From: Eoetvoesiella caeni
Lineage (GTDB): Bacteria; Pseudomonadota; Gammaproteobacteria; Burkholderiales; Burkholderiaceae_B
Direction of reading: 5' to 3'
DNA length: 64,000 nucleotides
Assembly (NCBI RefSeq): GCF_003315175.1
Contig: NZ_QNRQ01000008.1
Coordinates: 1 to 64,000 of the forward strand
Positions 50,814-60,035 of the stretch are shown here, one piece after another. The translations under genes were made by a program, and so were the position numbers. Numbering within the stretch: position 1 is the stretch's first letter; each line of letters opens with the position of its first letter. The notes below the pieces were generated by a model. The model was given only the letters and a program-made list of their open reading frames with translations, did no database searches and was not told the origin of the DNA.

Positions 50814-53722
50814 TGCGCTGGAAACTCCCCAGACCGAAGCCGACCGCGCCGAAGCTGGCCGCATCCGATGCTGACGACGACGAGCAGCCGGACGGCTGGC
50901 AACGCCACGTCGAGGCACTGCGCCAGGTCGGCATCCCCGAACCCGGCACGGCGGTGCAAGGCCGCAGGCCGGCGACCCTGGCAGACGAGCAGGCGCTGTA
51001 CGAGGTCGCGCCGTCGTTCGTGGAACTGCTGCCCTGGGTGGAGTTCCTGGCGCAGTCGAAAGCCATGTTGCTGGAGGACGGGCAATCGGTGGCGGCGTTC
51101 TACGAGCTGGTGCCGCTGGGCACCGAAGGCCGGGAACCTGGCTGGCTCGCGCAGGCCCGCGATGCCTTGGAAAACGCGCTGCAGGACAGTTTCGATGAAC
51201 TGGATGAGAACCCCTGGGTGCTGCAGCTCTACGCTCAGGACGAGCCCAGTTTCGACCAGTACATGCAGACCCTGCGCGACTATGTGCAGCCGCGCGCCCG
51301 TGAGACGGCGTTCACCGAGTTCTACCTGCGCTTCTTCGGCCATCACCTGCGCGCGGTGGCCAAGCCGGGCGGTCTGTTCGAGGACACGGTGGTCACACGG
51401 CTGCGCTGGCGCGGCCAGACCCGGCGTGTGCGCATGGTGGTCTATCGCCGCGTGACCGGCCAAGGGCAAAACAGCCGCCGCGGGCAGACGCCCGAGCAGA
51501 TGCTCAATATCGTTTGTGACCGCCTGTGCGGCGGACTGGCGAACGCCGGCATTCAGGCCCGGCGCATGGTGGCTGCGGATGTTCACGACTGGCTGCTGCG
51601 CTGGTTCAACCCGCGTCCCACGTTGCTTGGGCCTGGGGCCGAAGACAGGGAGCGCTTCTATGCGCTGGCGCGCTACCCCGACAGTACGGAGGCCGGCGAA
51701 GACGGCGAGATCGAATTGGCGAGCGGGCGGGATTTCAGCCAGCGGCTGTTCTTCGGCCAGCCGCGCTCCGACGTGGCGCAGGGCACCTGGCATTTCGACG
51801 GCCTGCCGCACCGCGTGCTGATCACCGACCGCCTGCGCATGCCGCCGGGCACAGGGCACCTGACCGGCGAGACACGCAAAGGCGATGCCATCAACACGCT
51901 GTTCGACCAGATGCCCGAGGACACCACCCTTTGCCTGACGATGGTCGCCACGCCGCAGGATGTCCTTGAGGCGGACTTGAACCACCTGGCCAAGAAAGCG
52001 GTCGGCGAAACCCTGGCGTCGGAGCAGACGCTCAAGGACGTGCATGAAGCCCGTTCCCTGATCGGCAGCGCGCACAAGCTCTATCGTGGCACGCTGGCGT
52101 TCTACCTGCGCGGGCGCGACGAGGCGGAACTGGATCGGCGCGGCCTGGATCTGGCGAACGTCATGCTCAACGCCGGTTTGCAGCCGGTGCGCGAAGACGA
52201 CGAGGTGGCACCGCTGAACAGCTACTTACGCTGGCTGCCGTGCTGCTACAACCCTGGCCAGGATCGGCGCCGGTGGTACACGCAACTGATGTTCGCCCAG
52301 CACGCGGCGAACCTCTCGCCCGTGTGGGGCCGCGCCCAGGGTACGGGGCACCCCGGCATCACGATGTTCAACCGCGGCGGCGGGCCGATCACCTTTGATC
52401 CGCTCAACCGCCTGGATCGGCAGATGAATGCCCACCTGTTTCTGTTCGGCCCGACGGGTTCGGGCAAGTCGGCGACCCTCAACAACCTCTTGAATCAGGT
52501 CACGGCGATCTACCGGCCACGGCTGTTCATTGTGGAGGCCGGCAACAGCTTCGGCCTGTTCAGCGACTTTGCCCGGCGCCTGGGTCTGACTGTGAATCGG
52601 GTCAAGCTTGCGCCGGGCTCGGGCGTTACCCTGGCGCCGTTCGCGGATGCGCGGCGGCTGATCGAGACGCCCAGCGACGTGCAGACGCTCGACGCCGATG
52701 CGCTGGATGAAGACCTGCCCCCCGATGCTGTGGCCATGGAGGCGGATGAGCAGCGCGACGTGCTGGGCGAATTGGAGATCACCGCACGGCTGATGATCAC
52801 CGGCGGCGAAGACAAGGAAGAAGCCCGGATGACGCGGGCCGACCGCTCACTGATTCGTCAGTGCATCCTCGATGCCGCCGAGCACTGCCACAGCAAGGAT
52901 GGAGAGAAGCGCACCGTGCTCACGCGCGATGTGCGAAACGCGCTGCGCACGCGCAGCCAAGACCCAACGCTGCCGGAAATGCGGCGTGTGCGACTGCTGG
53001 AGATGGCCGATGCCATGGACATGTTCTGCCAAGGCACGGACGGCGAAATGTTCGACCGCGACGGCTCGCCGTGGCCTGAAGCCGACATCACCCTGGTCGA
53101 TCTGGCGACCTATGCGCGCGAGGGCTACAACGCGCAGCTCTCCATTGCCTACATCAGCCTGATCAGCACGGTGAACAACATTGCCGAGCGCGACCAGTAC
53201 CTGGGTCGCCCGATCATCAACGTCACCGACGAAGGACACATCATCACCAAGAACCCGCTGCTTGCCCCCTACGTGGTGAAGATCACCAAGATGTGGCGCA
53301 AGCTGGGAGCCTGGTTCTGGCTTGCCACACAAAATATCGACGACCTGCCGCGCGCCGCAGAACCCATGCTCAACATGATCGAGTGGTGGATCTGCCTGTC
53401 GATGCCACCCGATGAGGTGGAGAAGATTGCCCGGTTTCGCGAACTGTCACCCGCGCAGAAAGCATTGATGCTTTCCGCGCGCAAGGAAGCCGGGAAGTTC
53501 ACCGAGGGCGTCATCCTGTCCAAGTCGATGGAGGTGCTTTTCCGGGCGGTGCCGCCGAGCCTCTACTTGGCGTTGGCGCAGACCGAACCCGAAGAGAAGG
53601 CGGAACGCTATCAGCTCATGCAGCAGCACGGCATCAGTGAACTTGATGCGGCCTTCAAGGTGGCCGAGAAGATCGACCAGGCGCGCGGCATCGAGTCGCC
53701 GGCCTTGGGCCTGCCGCAATAG
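50813..53722 (+). CDS. TIGR03744-family conjugative ATPase (VirB4/TraC-like)
   Basis: A 969-aa ATPase that powers the secretion system. The N-terminal part contains EFYLRFFGHHLRAVAKPGGLFEDTVVTRLRWRGQTRRVRMVVYRRV. The C-terminal RecA-like domain has Walker A GPTGSGKSATLN (about residue 546), and INVTDEGHIITKN is the Walker B-like segment. FWLATQNIDDLPRAAEPMLNMIEWWICLSMPPDEVEKIARFRELSPAQKALMLSARKE is typical of this ICE subgroup. Confidence 0.93.
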   Translation: MRWKLPRPKPTAPKLAASDADDDEQPDGWQRHVEALRQVGIPEPGTAVQGRRPATLADEQALYEVAPSFVELLPWVEFLAQSKAMLLEDGQSVAAFYELVPLGTEGREPGWLAQARDALENALQDSFDELDENPWVLQLYAQDEPSFDQYMQTLRDYVQPRARETAFTEFYLRFFGHHLRAVAKPGGLFEDTVVTRLRWRGQTRRVRMVVYRRVTGQGQNSRRGQTPEQMLNIVCDRLCGGLANAGIQARRMVAADVHDWLLRWFNPRPTLLGPGAEDRERFYALARYPDSTEAGEDGEIELASGRDFSQRLFFGQPRSDVAQGTWHFDGLPHRVLITDRLRMPPGTGHLTGETRKGDAINTLFDQMPEDTTLCLTMVATPQDVLEADLNHLAKKAVGETLASEQTLKDVHEARSLIGSAHKLYRGTLAFYLRGRDEAELDRRGLDLANVMLNAGLQPVREDDEVAPLNSYLRWLPCCYNPGQDRRRWYTQLMFAQHAANLSPVWGRAQGTGHPGITMFNRGGGPITFDPLNRLDRQMNAHLFLFGPTGSGKSATLNNLLNQVTAIYRPRLFIVEAGNSFGLFSDFARRLGLTVNRVKLAPGSGVTLAPFADARRLIETPSDVQTLDADALDEDLPPDAVAMEADEQRDVLGELEITARLMITGGEDKEEARMTRADRSLIRQCILDAAEHCHSKDGEKRTVLTRDVRNALRTRSQDPTLPEMRRVRLLEMADAMDMFCQGTDGEMFDRDGSPWPEADITLVDLATYAREGYNAQLSIAYISLISTVNNIAERDQYLGRPIINVTDEGHIITKNPLLAPYVVKITKMWRKLGAWFWLATQNIDDLPRAAEPMLNMIEWWICLSMPPDEVEKIARFRELSPAQKALMLSARKEAGKFTEGVILSKSMEVLFRAVPPSLYLALAQTEPEEKAERYQLMQQHGISELDAAFKVAEKIDQARGIESPALGLPQ

Positions 53723-53737
53723 CCGCCGGAGACTGCC

Positions 53738-54502
53738 GTGAAACCGAAACCTCCTTCCGTTCCTATGCCGGTGCAGGCGTTTCGCCATCGGTGCTCGCTC
53801 AAGCGCTGGCCCTGGTTCCTGGCCGCAGGATTGATCACACTGCTGCTGATCTGGCTGGTGTCCCGTGCACCCAGCGAATCAGTATCGCAAGCTCACGCGC
53901 CGATCAGCACGGCGCAGGTAGCCGGCCCGCCCTGGCAGATGGGCAACCCCGAGGGCCGATTCACGTTGACGCTCTATGCCGACCTCGAATGCCCGTTCTG
54001 CCGAGCGTACTTTCCGCAACTCAAGCGCTGGGTCGGCAGCAACACCGACGTGGCCCTGCAATGGCAGCACCAGCCGCTGGCCGCGCACGAACCGGCTGCC
54101 TCCGCCGAGGCACGCCTGGCCGAGTGCGCCGCCGAAACAGGTGGGCATGCGGCCTTCTGGCAGGCCATCGAATGGGTCTATGCGCACACGCGCAGCGACG
54201 GCCTGGGCTTGCCAGAGGGTCTGCGTTATCCCGGCCTCAACCCAGCCGTCGAGCAGTGTTTGGCCAGCGAGCGACCCGAAGCGTTGATTCGCGCTCAGGC
54301 CGAGGACGCCATGAAGGGCGGTGTGACCGCGACGCCTTCGATTCGTCTGCACGATCGCCAGACCGGCCAGGCGATCCTGCTGCAGGGGCCGATCGAAGGC
54401 GATGCACTGCTGTCGGCCATGGACATGCTGGCGGTTGAGGATGCCGCCACTCCACCCACCACCGAAATGCCTGCCGACGTCGTCGGCGACATGCCCAGGT
54501 AG
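53738..54502 (+). CDS. DsbA/DsbG-like thioredoxin-fold protein of the transfer region
   Basis: A 254-aa membrane-anchored periplasmic protein. One N-terminal helix (WPWFLAAGLITLLLIWLVS) precedes a thioredoxin-fold domain with active site CPFC (residues 85-88, in LYADLECPFCRAYFPQLKRWVG) and the cis-Pro block GGVTATPSIRLHD. It could form or isomerise disulfides in Cys-containing transfer proteins. The start is GTG 53738, 15 bp after the ATPase stop. The 3' end of the gene also encodes hairpin 1 of leader element copy 4. Confidence 0.85.
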   Translation: MKPKPPSVPMPVQAFRHRCSLKRWPWFLAAGLITLLLIWLVSRAPSESVSQAHAPISTAQVAGPPWQMGNPEGRFTLTLYADLECPFCRAYFPQLKRWVGSNTDVALQWQHQPLAAHEPAASAEARLAECAAETGGHAAFWQAIEWVYAHTRSDGLGLPEGLRYPGLNPAVEQCLASERPEALIRAQAEDAMKGGVTATPSIRLHDRQTGQAILLQGPIEGDALLSAMDMLAVEDAATPPTTEMPADVVGDMPR

Positions 54503-54604
54503 CCCGCGGTCATTGAGGCTACGGTGCAGCACGCTGCGCTGACCGCTACCCGTTCGCCTCGCATCCTGGCCGCGAACGATCACCGCAGCAGCGGTGATGG
54601 ATGC
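54473..54604 (+). promoter_or_regulatory. Recurrent structured leader element, copy 4
   Basis: Hairpin 1 is GCCGAC-GTC-GTCGGC (54473-54487). ACATGCCC follows, then hairpin 2 GTAGCC (54499-54504) / GGCTAC (54517-54522), then hairpin 3 GCAG/CTGC (54526-54537). The outer stem GCATCC/GGATGC (54561-54566, 54599-54604) encloses ATCACCGC-AGCA-GCGGTGAT. The 5' hairpin overlaps the end of the DsbA-like gene. It is 84 bp upstream of radC. Confidence 0.75.
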
Positions 54605-54688
54605 ACCTTGTTCCCTTGTTCCATTCCCTGGAGGGCCTGCCCTCCTGGGGCATGTGCGCCCTCCGATTTCCCTGTCTGGAGGTTCGCC

Positions 54689-55183
54689 ATGTCTGTCGTC
54701 ATCAATGACTCCTGCCTGGAGTCGCTTTCCGATATTTCTATTCAGAACGAGGACTGGATCGTCCAGCAAGCCATCGTGTTGCTGGAACGACGGGTTTTCA
54801 AAGCAGGGCCGCGTCTTGAACGGCCCGCTGCGGTCAGGGACTACCTTCGCTTGAAGCTGGTCGCCGAGCCCAACGAGATCTTCGTCGTTGTATTCATGAA
54901 CAGCATGCACGACGTGCTGGCCGTGGAGCCGATGTTCCATGGAACGATCAATGCGACCTCGGTTTATCCACGGGTCGTGCTGCAGCGCGCTTTGCAACTG
55001 AACGCCGCTGCGGTCATCTTCGCCCATCAGCACCCCTCGGGTTCCACCGAGCCATCCAATGCGGATCGCGTGCTGACCGAGCAGTTGAAGACGGCCTTGG
55101 CGCTTATCGACGTGCGGGTACTCGACCATTTCGTGATTGGTCAGGGCGCACCGTACTCGTTCGCCGAGTCTGGTCTTCTGTAA
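54689..55183 (+). CDS. radC: RadC-like JAB-domain protein of the ICE
   Basis: A 164-aa JAB1/MPN metalloprotease-fold protein with motif FAHQHPSGSTEPSNADRVLT and an upstream Glu-containing strand (PNEIFVVVFMNSMHDVLAVE). The chromosomal RadC N-terminal HhH region is absent, as usual in mobile-element copies. It lies among secretion genes but has its own structured leader (copy 4). The role is unknown despite the name. Confidence 0.9.
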   Translation: MSVVINDSCLESLSDISIQNEDWIVQQAIVLLERRVFKAGPRLERPAAVRDYLRLKLVAEPNEIFVVVFMNSMHDVLAVEPMFHGTINATSVYPRVVLQRALQLNAAAVIFAHQHPSGSTEPSNADRVLTEQLKTALALIDVRVLDHFVIGQGAPYSFAESGLL

Positions 55184-55325
55184 TCACAGCGGGGGCTTCG
55201 GCCTCCGCTTTCTCCATGCGGCTGCACAACCAGGTATGCGGGGTGCCCGCGATGCGCATTGTTTGTTGGGGCGGCAGCGGGTTCGCGTTCGACTATGGCT
55301 CTGATCAACTTCAAGGGCACGCGAC

Positions 55326-55772
55326 ATGCCAGCATCTTTACTCTGCTTCGCATCCGGCTGGCGAACCCTTGGCCTGGCCGTTGCACTGCCGGCATCCTTG
55401 GCTGTTTTCAGCCCCGCCACCTTCGCAGCCAATGTGGTGGTCGTCACCGACAGCCGCCACCCGGTCAAGACCATGGGTGGCGAGCGGTTGATCGAGTTGG
55501 ATGAAGGCCCGCGCATCGAAGCCGAGCTTTCCGCACAGCTGCCCGCCGATCCTGAGCAGGCCACGGCCATCGTCAAGCGCCGCCTGAACAACGGCGGTGC
55601 CGACCTCCAGCGCCGCATTGCGTCGGCATACCAGGGCGTTGCCGACGCCTGGAGCCTGAGCGTCACCAGCATTCCGGCGGTCGTGGTGGATCAGCGTTAC
55701 GTGGTCTATGGCGAGCCGGACGTAGCCCGTGCCGTCGCGCGCATTGCGCAACACCGGAGGCCGCAGCCATGA
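55326..55772 (+). CDS. TIGR03757-family ICE protein
   Basis: A 148-aa secreted protein with a signal peptide (LGLAVALPASLAVFSPATFA). NVVVVTDSRHPVKTMGGERLIELDEGPRIEAELSAQLPADPEQATAIVKRRLNNGGADLQRRIASAYQGVADAWSLSVTSIPAVVVDQRYVVYGEPDVARAVARI follows, matching TIGR03757 (thioredoxin-like, TrbC/TraW analogue). It overlaps the next gene by 4 bp. Confidence 0.88.
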   Translation: MPASLLCFASGWRTLGLAVALPASLAVFSPATFAANVVVVTDSRHPVKTMGGERLIELDEGPRIEAELSAQLPADPEQATAIVKRRLNNGGADLQRRIASAYQGVADAWSLSVTSIPAVVVDQRYVVYGEPDVARAVARIAQHRRPQP

Positions 55773-56716
55773 CCCGACCCTTCGAGCGGATGCGCCGTCT
55801 GCGTGCTGGCGTGGCCTCGGTGCTGCTGCTCAGCGCTACCGGCAGCTACGCCCTCAACACCGCAACCATCGTTGGCTCAGTGGCATCACCAGACTGCCTC
55901 GAATACCGCGTCGTCGGCATCTGCTACTGGCTCTACTGCACCTGGACGGGCTGCACGGTGCGCACGTCCATCAAAGTCCGCCACTACATCCCCGATGCGG
56001 TCGTCTCCAGCTACAGCAACACCGGCGAGAACCCCTGGGTCGAAGTCCGGGCGATGAGCGCACCCAACCCGTCCGCACAGGCCGGCGGTGACGGCACCAC
56101 CAACGAAGACCACGAGAACAATCTCGCCAAGTTCAAGAACGCAGACGTGATCGGCCACCCCGGCGTCGAGGTGTTCAACCAGTTCGTCTCATCCTCGGGC
56201 TACTTCTGCGAGGGCGCGGGCACGGCGTTCATGCCGTACCTGCTCAGCACCCTGGACACGCTGGCCTGGCGTTACAACGTGCCCGAGATGGTCTACCCGG
56301 AGGCGCTGATTCCGGGTAGGCGCGAGGTCGGCGCGCGCACCACGCTGAACCTGTGGGGCAACGTGTATCCGCGTGGCGGTTTCCTGCACCAGGCCGACGA
56401 CCACAAGGCTGGCGCCGTGGTGGCCCAGCGCGCTGGCGATGTCGTCACGCGCCGTGGACAAATCCACGTTTATCAGCCGCTGCTCGCCAACTCGCGGCCC
56501 GGCTACTGGCCTGCCGGTGCGCTGATGGAAGGCGATGCCTCGACGGGCAAGTGGCAGGAACTCACGCCCGTCCTGTCCTCTTCTTGCACGGTGTTCCCGC
56601 GCGGCGGCTTCCTGACCCAAGCCCAGCAAGGCGACTACGCCTGGGCGCTGTGGCGGCCCTATGCGTGCTGCGAACGCCGGGGGCAAGTGTTCCTCGGCAG
56701 CGTCGATTTCCAATGA
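55769..56716 (+). CDS. TIGR03756-family protein (TraU-like)
   Basis: A 315-aa secreted, Cys-rich protein. LRAGVASVLLLSATGSYALN is the signal. The mature protein shows ASPDCLEYRVVGICYWLYCTWTGCTVRTSIKVRHYIPDAVVSSYSNTGENPW and, near the end, SCTVFPRGGFLTQAQQGDYAWALWRPYACCERRGQVFLG. The many paired Cys residues suit a disulfide-stabilised periplasmic subunit and may be clients of the DsbA-like protein. Confidence 0.9.
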   Translation: MTRPFERMRRLRAGVASVLLLSATGSYALNTATIVGSVASPDCLEYRVVGICYWLYCTWTGCTVRTSIKVRHYIPDAVVSSYSNTGENPWVEVRAMSAPNPSAQAGGDGTTNEDHENNLAKFKNADVIGHPGVEVFNQFVSSSGYFCEGAGTAFMPYLLSTLDTLAWRYNVPEMVYPEALIPGRREVGARTTLNLWGNVYPRGGFLHQADDHKAGAVVAQRAGDVVTRRGQIHVYQPLLANSRPGYWPAGALMEGDASTGKWQELTPVLSSSCTVFPRGGFLTQAQQGDYAWALWRPYACCERRGQVFLGSVDFQ

Positions 56717-56726
56717 GGGTACGGCG

Positions 56727-58133
56727 ATGAAGCGTCCTGAACTGATGATCCTCTCCCCAACGGCACGCCGCCTGCTGCGTCCAACGGTATTGACTGGGGT
56801 GCTGGCTGGCGCACTCGTTCTTGGCGGCGGCCTGGCGTGGGCGCAGACCGGCTTTCAGACCGGCGGCTCCGTGATCGGCGACGAGGTGATGTATTCGATC
56901 GGCGGCGGCAGCGCAGTGTCCATGGGCCGCGCTGCCGGCATGCGTTCGATCGGCGTCGGCGTGGGCTGGAACAGCAACCTGATCTGCGGCGACATGAGCA
57001 TCCAAACCACGCTGCGCAACCAGCTCAACGGCATCACCAACGGCTTTCAGCAGATCATGAGTAACGTGATCCAGAGCGCCACCAGCGCGGTGGCATCGCT
57101 GCCTGCGTTGATCATCCAGCGCGCCGATCCCGGCCTGTACAACCTGCTGACCAACGGCGTGCTGCAGGCGCGGCTGGATTTCGACCGTTCCAAGCTGACC
57201 TGCCGCGCCATGGCCGAGAAGATGGCCGACACGGCGGGCGGACAGCTTGGCTGGAGCCAGATGGCCGAAGGCATGGCGCTGCGCGACGCAGTATCGAGCA
57301 CGGATGCCGTGTCGGCGATTGAGCAGGCGGAGACGCGCCGGGGCAACGACGGCGTGCCCTGGGTAGGCGGCAGTAATGCGGGGGGCGCGGGCCAGTCCGC
57401 CATCCGGGTGGTCGGCGACGTCACCCGTGCGGGCTACAACCTGGTCAACGGCCGCAGCGTGACCGACACGTCGTCCATCGCTTCCGCCAGTTGCGCGAGC
57501 CTGTCCTGCCAGACTTGGACGTCGCCACAACAAGCGACTGAATGGGCCACACGGGTTCTTGGGGAACAGGTGCAGCGCACCTGCGATTCCTGCACCAAGA
57601 CCGAAACGGTGCCCGGCGTCGGGCTGACGCCGCTGATCCAGGATGAGTACGAGGCAAAGCTGGAAGCCTTGCAGGAACTGGTCTCGGGAACGCGCAACAC
57701 CACATTCGAGAACCTGCGCGCAGCTGGTAGCACCTCGCTGCCGATCACGCGCGGCGTCATCGAGGCGCTGCGCGACGAACCAGACCAGGACCTGCTGGCG
57801 CGGCGCCTGGCCTCGGAGGTGGCGCTGTCGTCGGTGCTGGAGAAGGCGCTGCTGCTCCAGCGCACGCTGCTCACCGGCAAGAAAGAGCCCAACGTCGCGG
57901 CGAACCAGTTGGCGGTCGAGGCCGTGAACAACGAGAGTGACACGCTCGACCGCGAGATCCGCAACCTGAAGACCGAGCTGGAGCTGCGACGCGAGCTGGC
58001 GAACAACTCGCCGATGGCCATCATCCAGCGCCATGGCACACGCGCGGCTGGCTCGCGTGGCATTTACGAAGGCGATCCCATTCCCGACCGTCTCGACCAG
58101 CTCCAGAAGGGCAATCCGGGAGGCAACCCATGA
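56727..58133 (+). CDS. TIGR03755-family protein (TraH-like)
   Basis: A 468-aa secreted protein with signal VLAGALVLGGGLAWAQT. GGSVIGDEVMYSIGGGSAVSMGRAAGMRSIGVGVGWNSNLICGDMSIQTTLRNQLNGITNGFQQIMSNVIQSATSAVASLPALIIQRADPGLYNLLTNGV is diagnostic. The C-terminal half is helical (EKALLLQRTLLTGKKEPNVAANQLAVEAVNNE...LKTELELRRELANNS). It belongs to the mating-pair assembly set and overlaps the next gene by 4 bp. Confidence 0.9.
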   Translation: MKRPELMILSPTARRLLRPTVLTGVLAGALVLGGGLAWAQTGFQTGGSVIGDEVMYSIGGGSAVSMGRAAGMRSIGVGVGWNSNLICGDMSIQTTLRNQLNGITNGFQQIMSNVIQSATSAVASLPALIIQRADPGLYNLLTNGVLQARLDFDRSKLTCRAMAEKMADTAGGQLGWSQMAEGMALRDAVSSTDAVSAIEQAETRRGNDGVPWVGGSNAGGAGQSAIRVVGDVTRAGYNLVNGRSVTDTSSIASASCASLSCQTWTSPQQATEWATRVLGEQVQRTCDSCTKTETVPGVGLTPLIQDEYEAKLEALQELVSGTRNTTFENLRAAGSTSLPITRGVIEALRDEPDQDLLARRLASEVALSSVLEKALLLQRTLLTGKKEPNVAANQLAVEAVNNESDTLDREIRNLKTELELRRELANNSPMAIIQRHGTRAAGSRGIYEGDPIPDRLDQLQKGNPGGNP

Positions 58134-58486
58134 ACCCGTCGCATGCCAGCTGGCTGCTCAACCGGCGCACGACGAAGGCGCTGCTGTGGACGGTGTTGCT
58201 CGTTACCGCCGCTGTGGGCGCCAACGTCGTCGGCATTTACCTCGTCGGCAGCGTCGCCAGCTGGGAGCGATGGTTGACGGCTACGGCGGGTTACTTCATG
58301 GCGTGGCGACTGTGCCTGTACGGTGCGACCGCCTACGGCTGGGTCTGGATGCGCCGCCGGCTGCTGGCGCGTGAGGCCCAACGCGGGGCGGATAGACAGG
58401 CGCGGCGTCGCCTGGTGCGCAGCGAGATCGCCGGCGTCGCCGCCATTGTGGCGTTGGAAGCCAGCCTGTTGATGCAGGCCGCTTGA
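58130..58486 (+). CDS. Small ICE membrane protein of unknown function
   Basis: A 118-aa protein with three hydrophobic segments (TKALLWTVLLVTAAVGANVVGIYLVG, WLTATAGYFMAWRLCLYGATAYGWVW and IAGVAAIVALEASLLMQ) and a basic loop (RRRLLAREAQRGADRQARRRLVRS). The conserved position before traG suggests a structural transfer role. The start overlaps the preceding stop. Confidence 0.8.
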   Translation: MNPSHASWLLNRRTTKALLWTVLLVTAAVGANVVGIYLVGSVASWERWLTATAGYFMAWRLCLYGATAYGWVWMRRRLLAREAQRGADRQARRRLVRSEIAGVAAIVALEASLLMQAA

Positions 58487-58498
58487 GGGGGCGAGGAC

Positions 58499-60016
58499 AT
58501 GACGCTTTTCACCACCGACTACCTGGAGTACTACCTCACGCTGGTGTCGTGGATCGTCCATAACGGCATATGGGCCGTGCTGGTGGCGAGCGGTGTCTTC
58601 GCGCTGCCTTTCATTGCCATCATCGTGCAGGAATGGCTGAAGGCCCGTGCGGAGGGTGCCGACGAAGGCAACAAGGGCGTGCTCTCGGCTGCGCGCATCG
58701 AGAACCGGGTGTTCGTTGCCATCATGGTGGTGATGTTCGCCGGTATTCCATTCATCGACGTGGACCTCAACACCATCCGCTACGACAGCGCACGCTCGGC
58801 CCAATGCCAGGTCAGCGTGCCGCAACCCACGGATACCGGCTGGTCACAGTCCTTCAGCACTATCAACAACCAATCGGCGAAGGTGCCCGTCTGGTGGGCC
58901 TTTATGCACACACTCTCGCGAGCAGTGACCGGTGCCTCTGTGGCAGCGATTCCCTGCGGCACCGACTTGCGGCAGATGCGCATGGAGATCGACGCGACGC
59001 GCATCGACGACCCGGTATTGGCTCAGGAAGTGGCGGATTTCTCGCGCGACTGCTACGGATCGGCGCGCGCCAAGCTCTTCATGCAGCGCCCGAACCTCGA
59101 TGAGGCGCAGATGCACGACGTGACCTGGATCGGCTCGCGCTTCTTCACGGATACGGGCGGCTACTACGACAGCTACCGCTCCAGCACACCACGCGATGAC
59201 TGGCCCTACGACAGCACCCGCGACGCGGGGCTTGCGCAGGTGGCCAGCGGTGGCGGTTATCCGTCCTGCAGGCAGTGGTGGGCCGATGGCAGCAATGGCC
59301 TGCGCGCACGCCTGCTGGGGCAGGTAGACCCAAGCCTGCTGAATCGCTTGGCGGGCTGGGCCGGCTTTCTGAGCCGAGCCGAGGTGGACGACTCGGTGAT
59401 CCGCACCATCGCCTCGCCGAGGCAGCAGAAACTGAACCAGGGCAGCGTCTATACGGACTACGGCGGCCAGATCGACAAGACCCTGCCGAACATCGTGACG
59501 CGGGCCACGGGCGACGTCGGCATGGCTGTCGGCGCGATGGCCGCGTTTCCCGCCATGGACGTGGTGCGCCAGGCGCTGCCTATGGTGCTCGCCTTGCTCA
59601 AGATGGCGCTGATCATCTGCATCCCGCTGGTGCTGGTTGTGGGCACCTATGACCTGAAGACCGTCGTTACCGTGAGCGTCGTGCAGTTCGCGCTGTTCTT
59701 CGTCGATTTCTGGTTCCAGCTCGCACGCTGGATCGACAGCACCATCCTCGATGCGCTTTATGGCTGGGGCTTCGGCTGGAACCGGCCACACAGCAACTTC
59801 GATCCACTGGTGGGGCTGAACAACGCTTTTGGCGACCTGTTGTTGAACTTCGTTATGGGGACGATGTTCATCGTGCTGCCCACCTTTTGGATCGGTGCGC
59901 TGACCTGGGCCGGAATCCGCGCTGGAACGATCGCAAACAGTTTCTCAGCAGGTACGAGGGATGCAGGCGCTGCCGGTGGAAAAGGAGCTGGCGCAATGTC
60001 AAGGAAGTTGAAGTGA
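58499..60016 (+). CDS. traG: TraG N-terminal-type mating-pair protein
   Basis: A 505-aa inner-membrane protein. The N-terminal segments are LVSWIVHNGIWAVLVASGVFALPFIAIIVQEWLKA and VFVAIMVVMFAGIPFIDVDLNTI. A large periplasmic loop follows (about residues 95-350, with CYGSARAKLFM and PSCRQWWADG), then a C-terminal membrane cluster (MVLALLKMALIICIPLVLVVGTYDLKTVVTVSVVQFALFFVDFWFQLARWID...). It is the last gene of the rightward transfer operon and converges with DUF3742. Confidence 0.9.
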   Translation: MTLFTTDYLEYYLTLVSWIVHNGIWAVLVASGVFALPFIAIIVQEWLKARAEGADEGNKGVLSAARIENRVFVAIMVVMFAGIPFIDVDLNTIRYDSARSAQCQVSVPQPTDTGWSQSFSTINNQSAKVPVWWAFMHTLSRAVTGASVAAIPCGTDLRQMRMEIDATRIDDPVLAQEVADFSRDCYGSARAKLFMQRPNLDEAQMHDVTWIGSRFFTDTGGYYDSYRSSTPRDDWPYDSTRDAGLAQVASGGGYPSCRQWWADGSNGLRARLLGQVDPSLLNRLAGWAGFLSRAEVDDSVIRTIASPRQQKLNQGSVYTDYGGQIDKTLPNIVTRATGDVGMAVGAMAAFPAMDVVRQALPMVLALLKMALIICIPLVLVVGTYDLKTVVTVSVVQFALFFVDFWFQLARWIDSTILDALYGWGFGWNRPHSNFDPLVGLNNAFGDLLLNFVMGTMFIVLPTFWIGALTWAGIRAGTIANSFSAGTRDAGAAGGKGAGAMSRKLK

Positions 60017-60035
60017 CGCACACTCAAGCCGAGTG

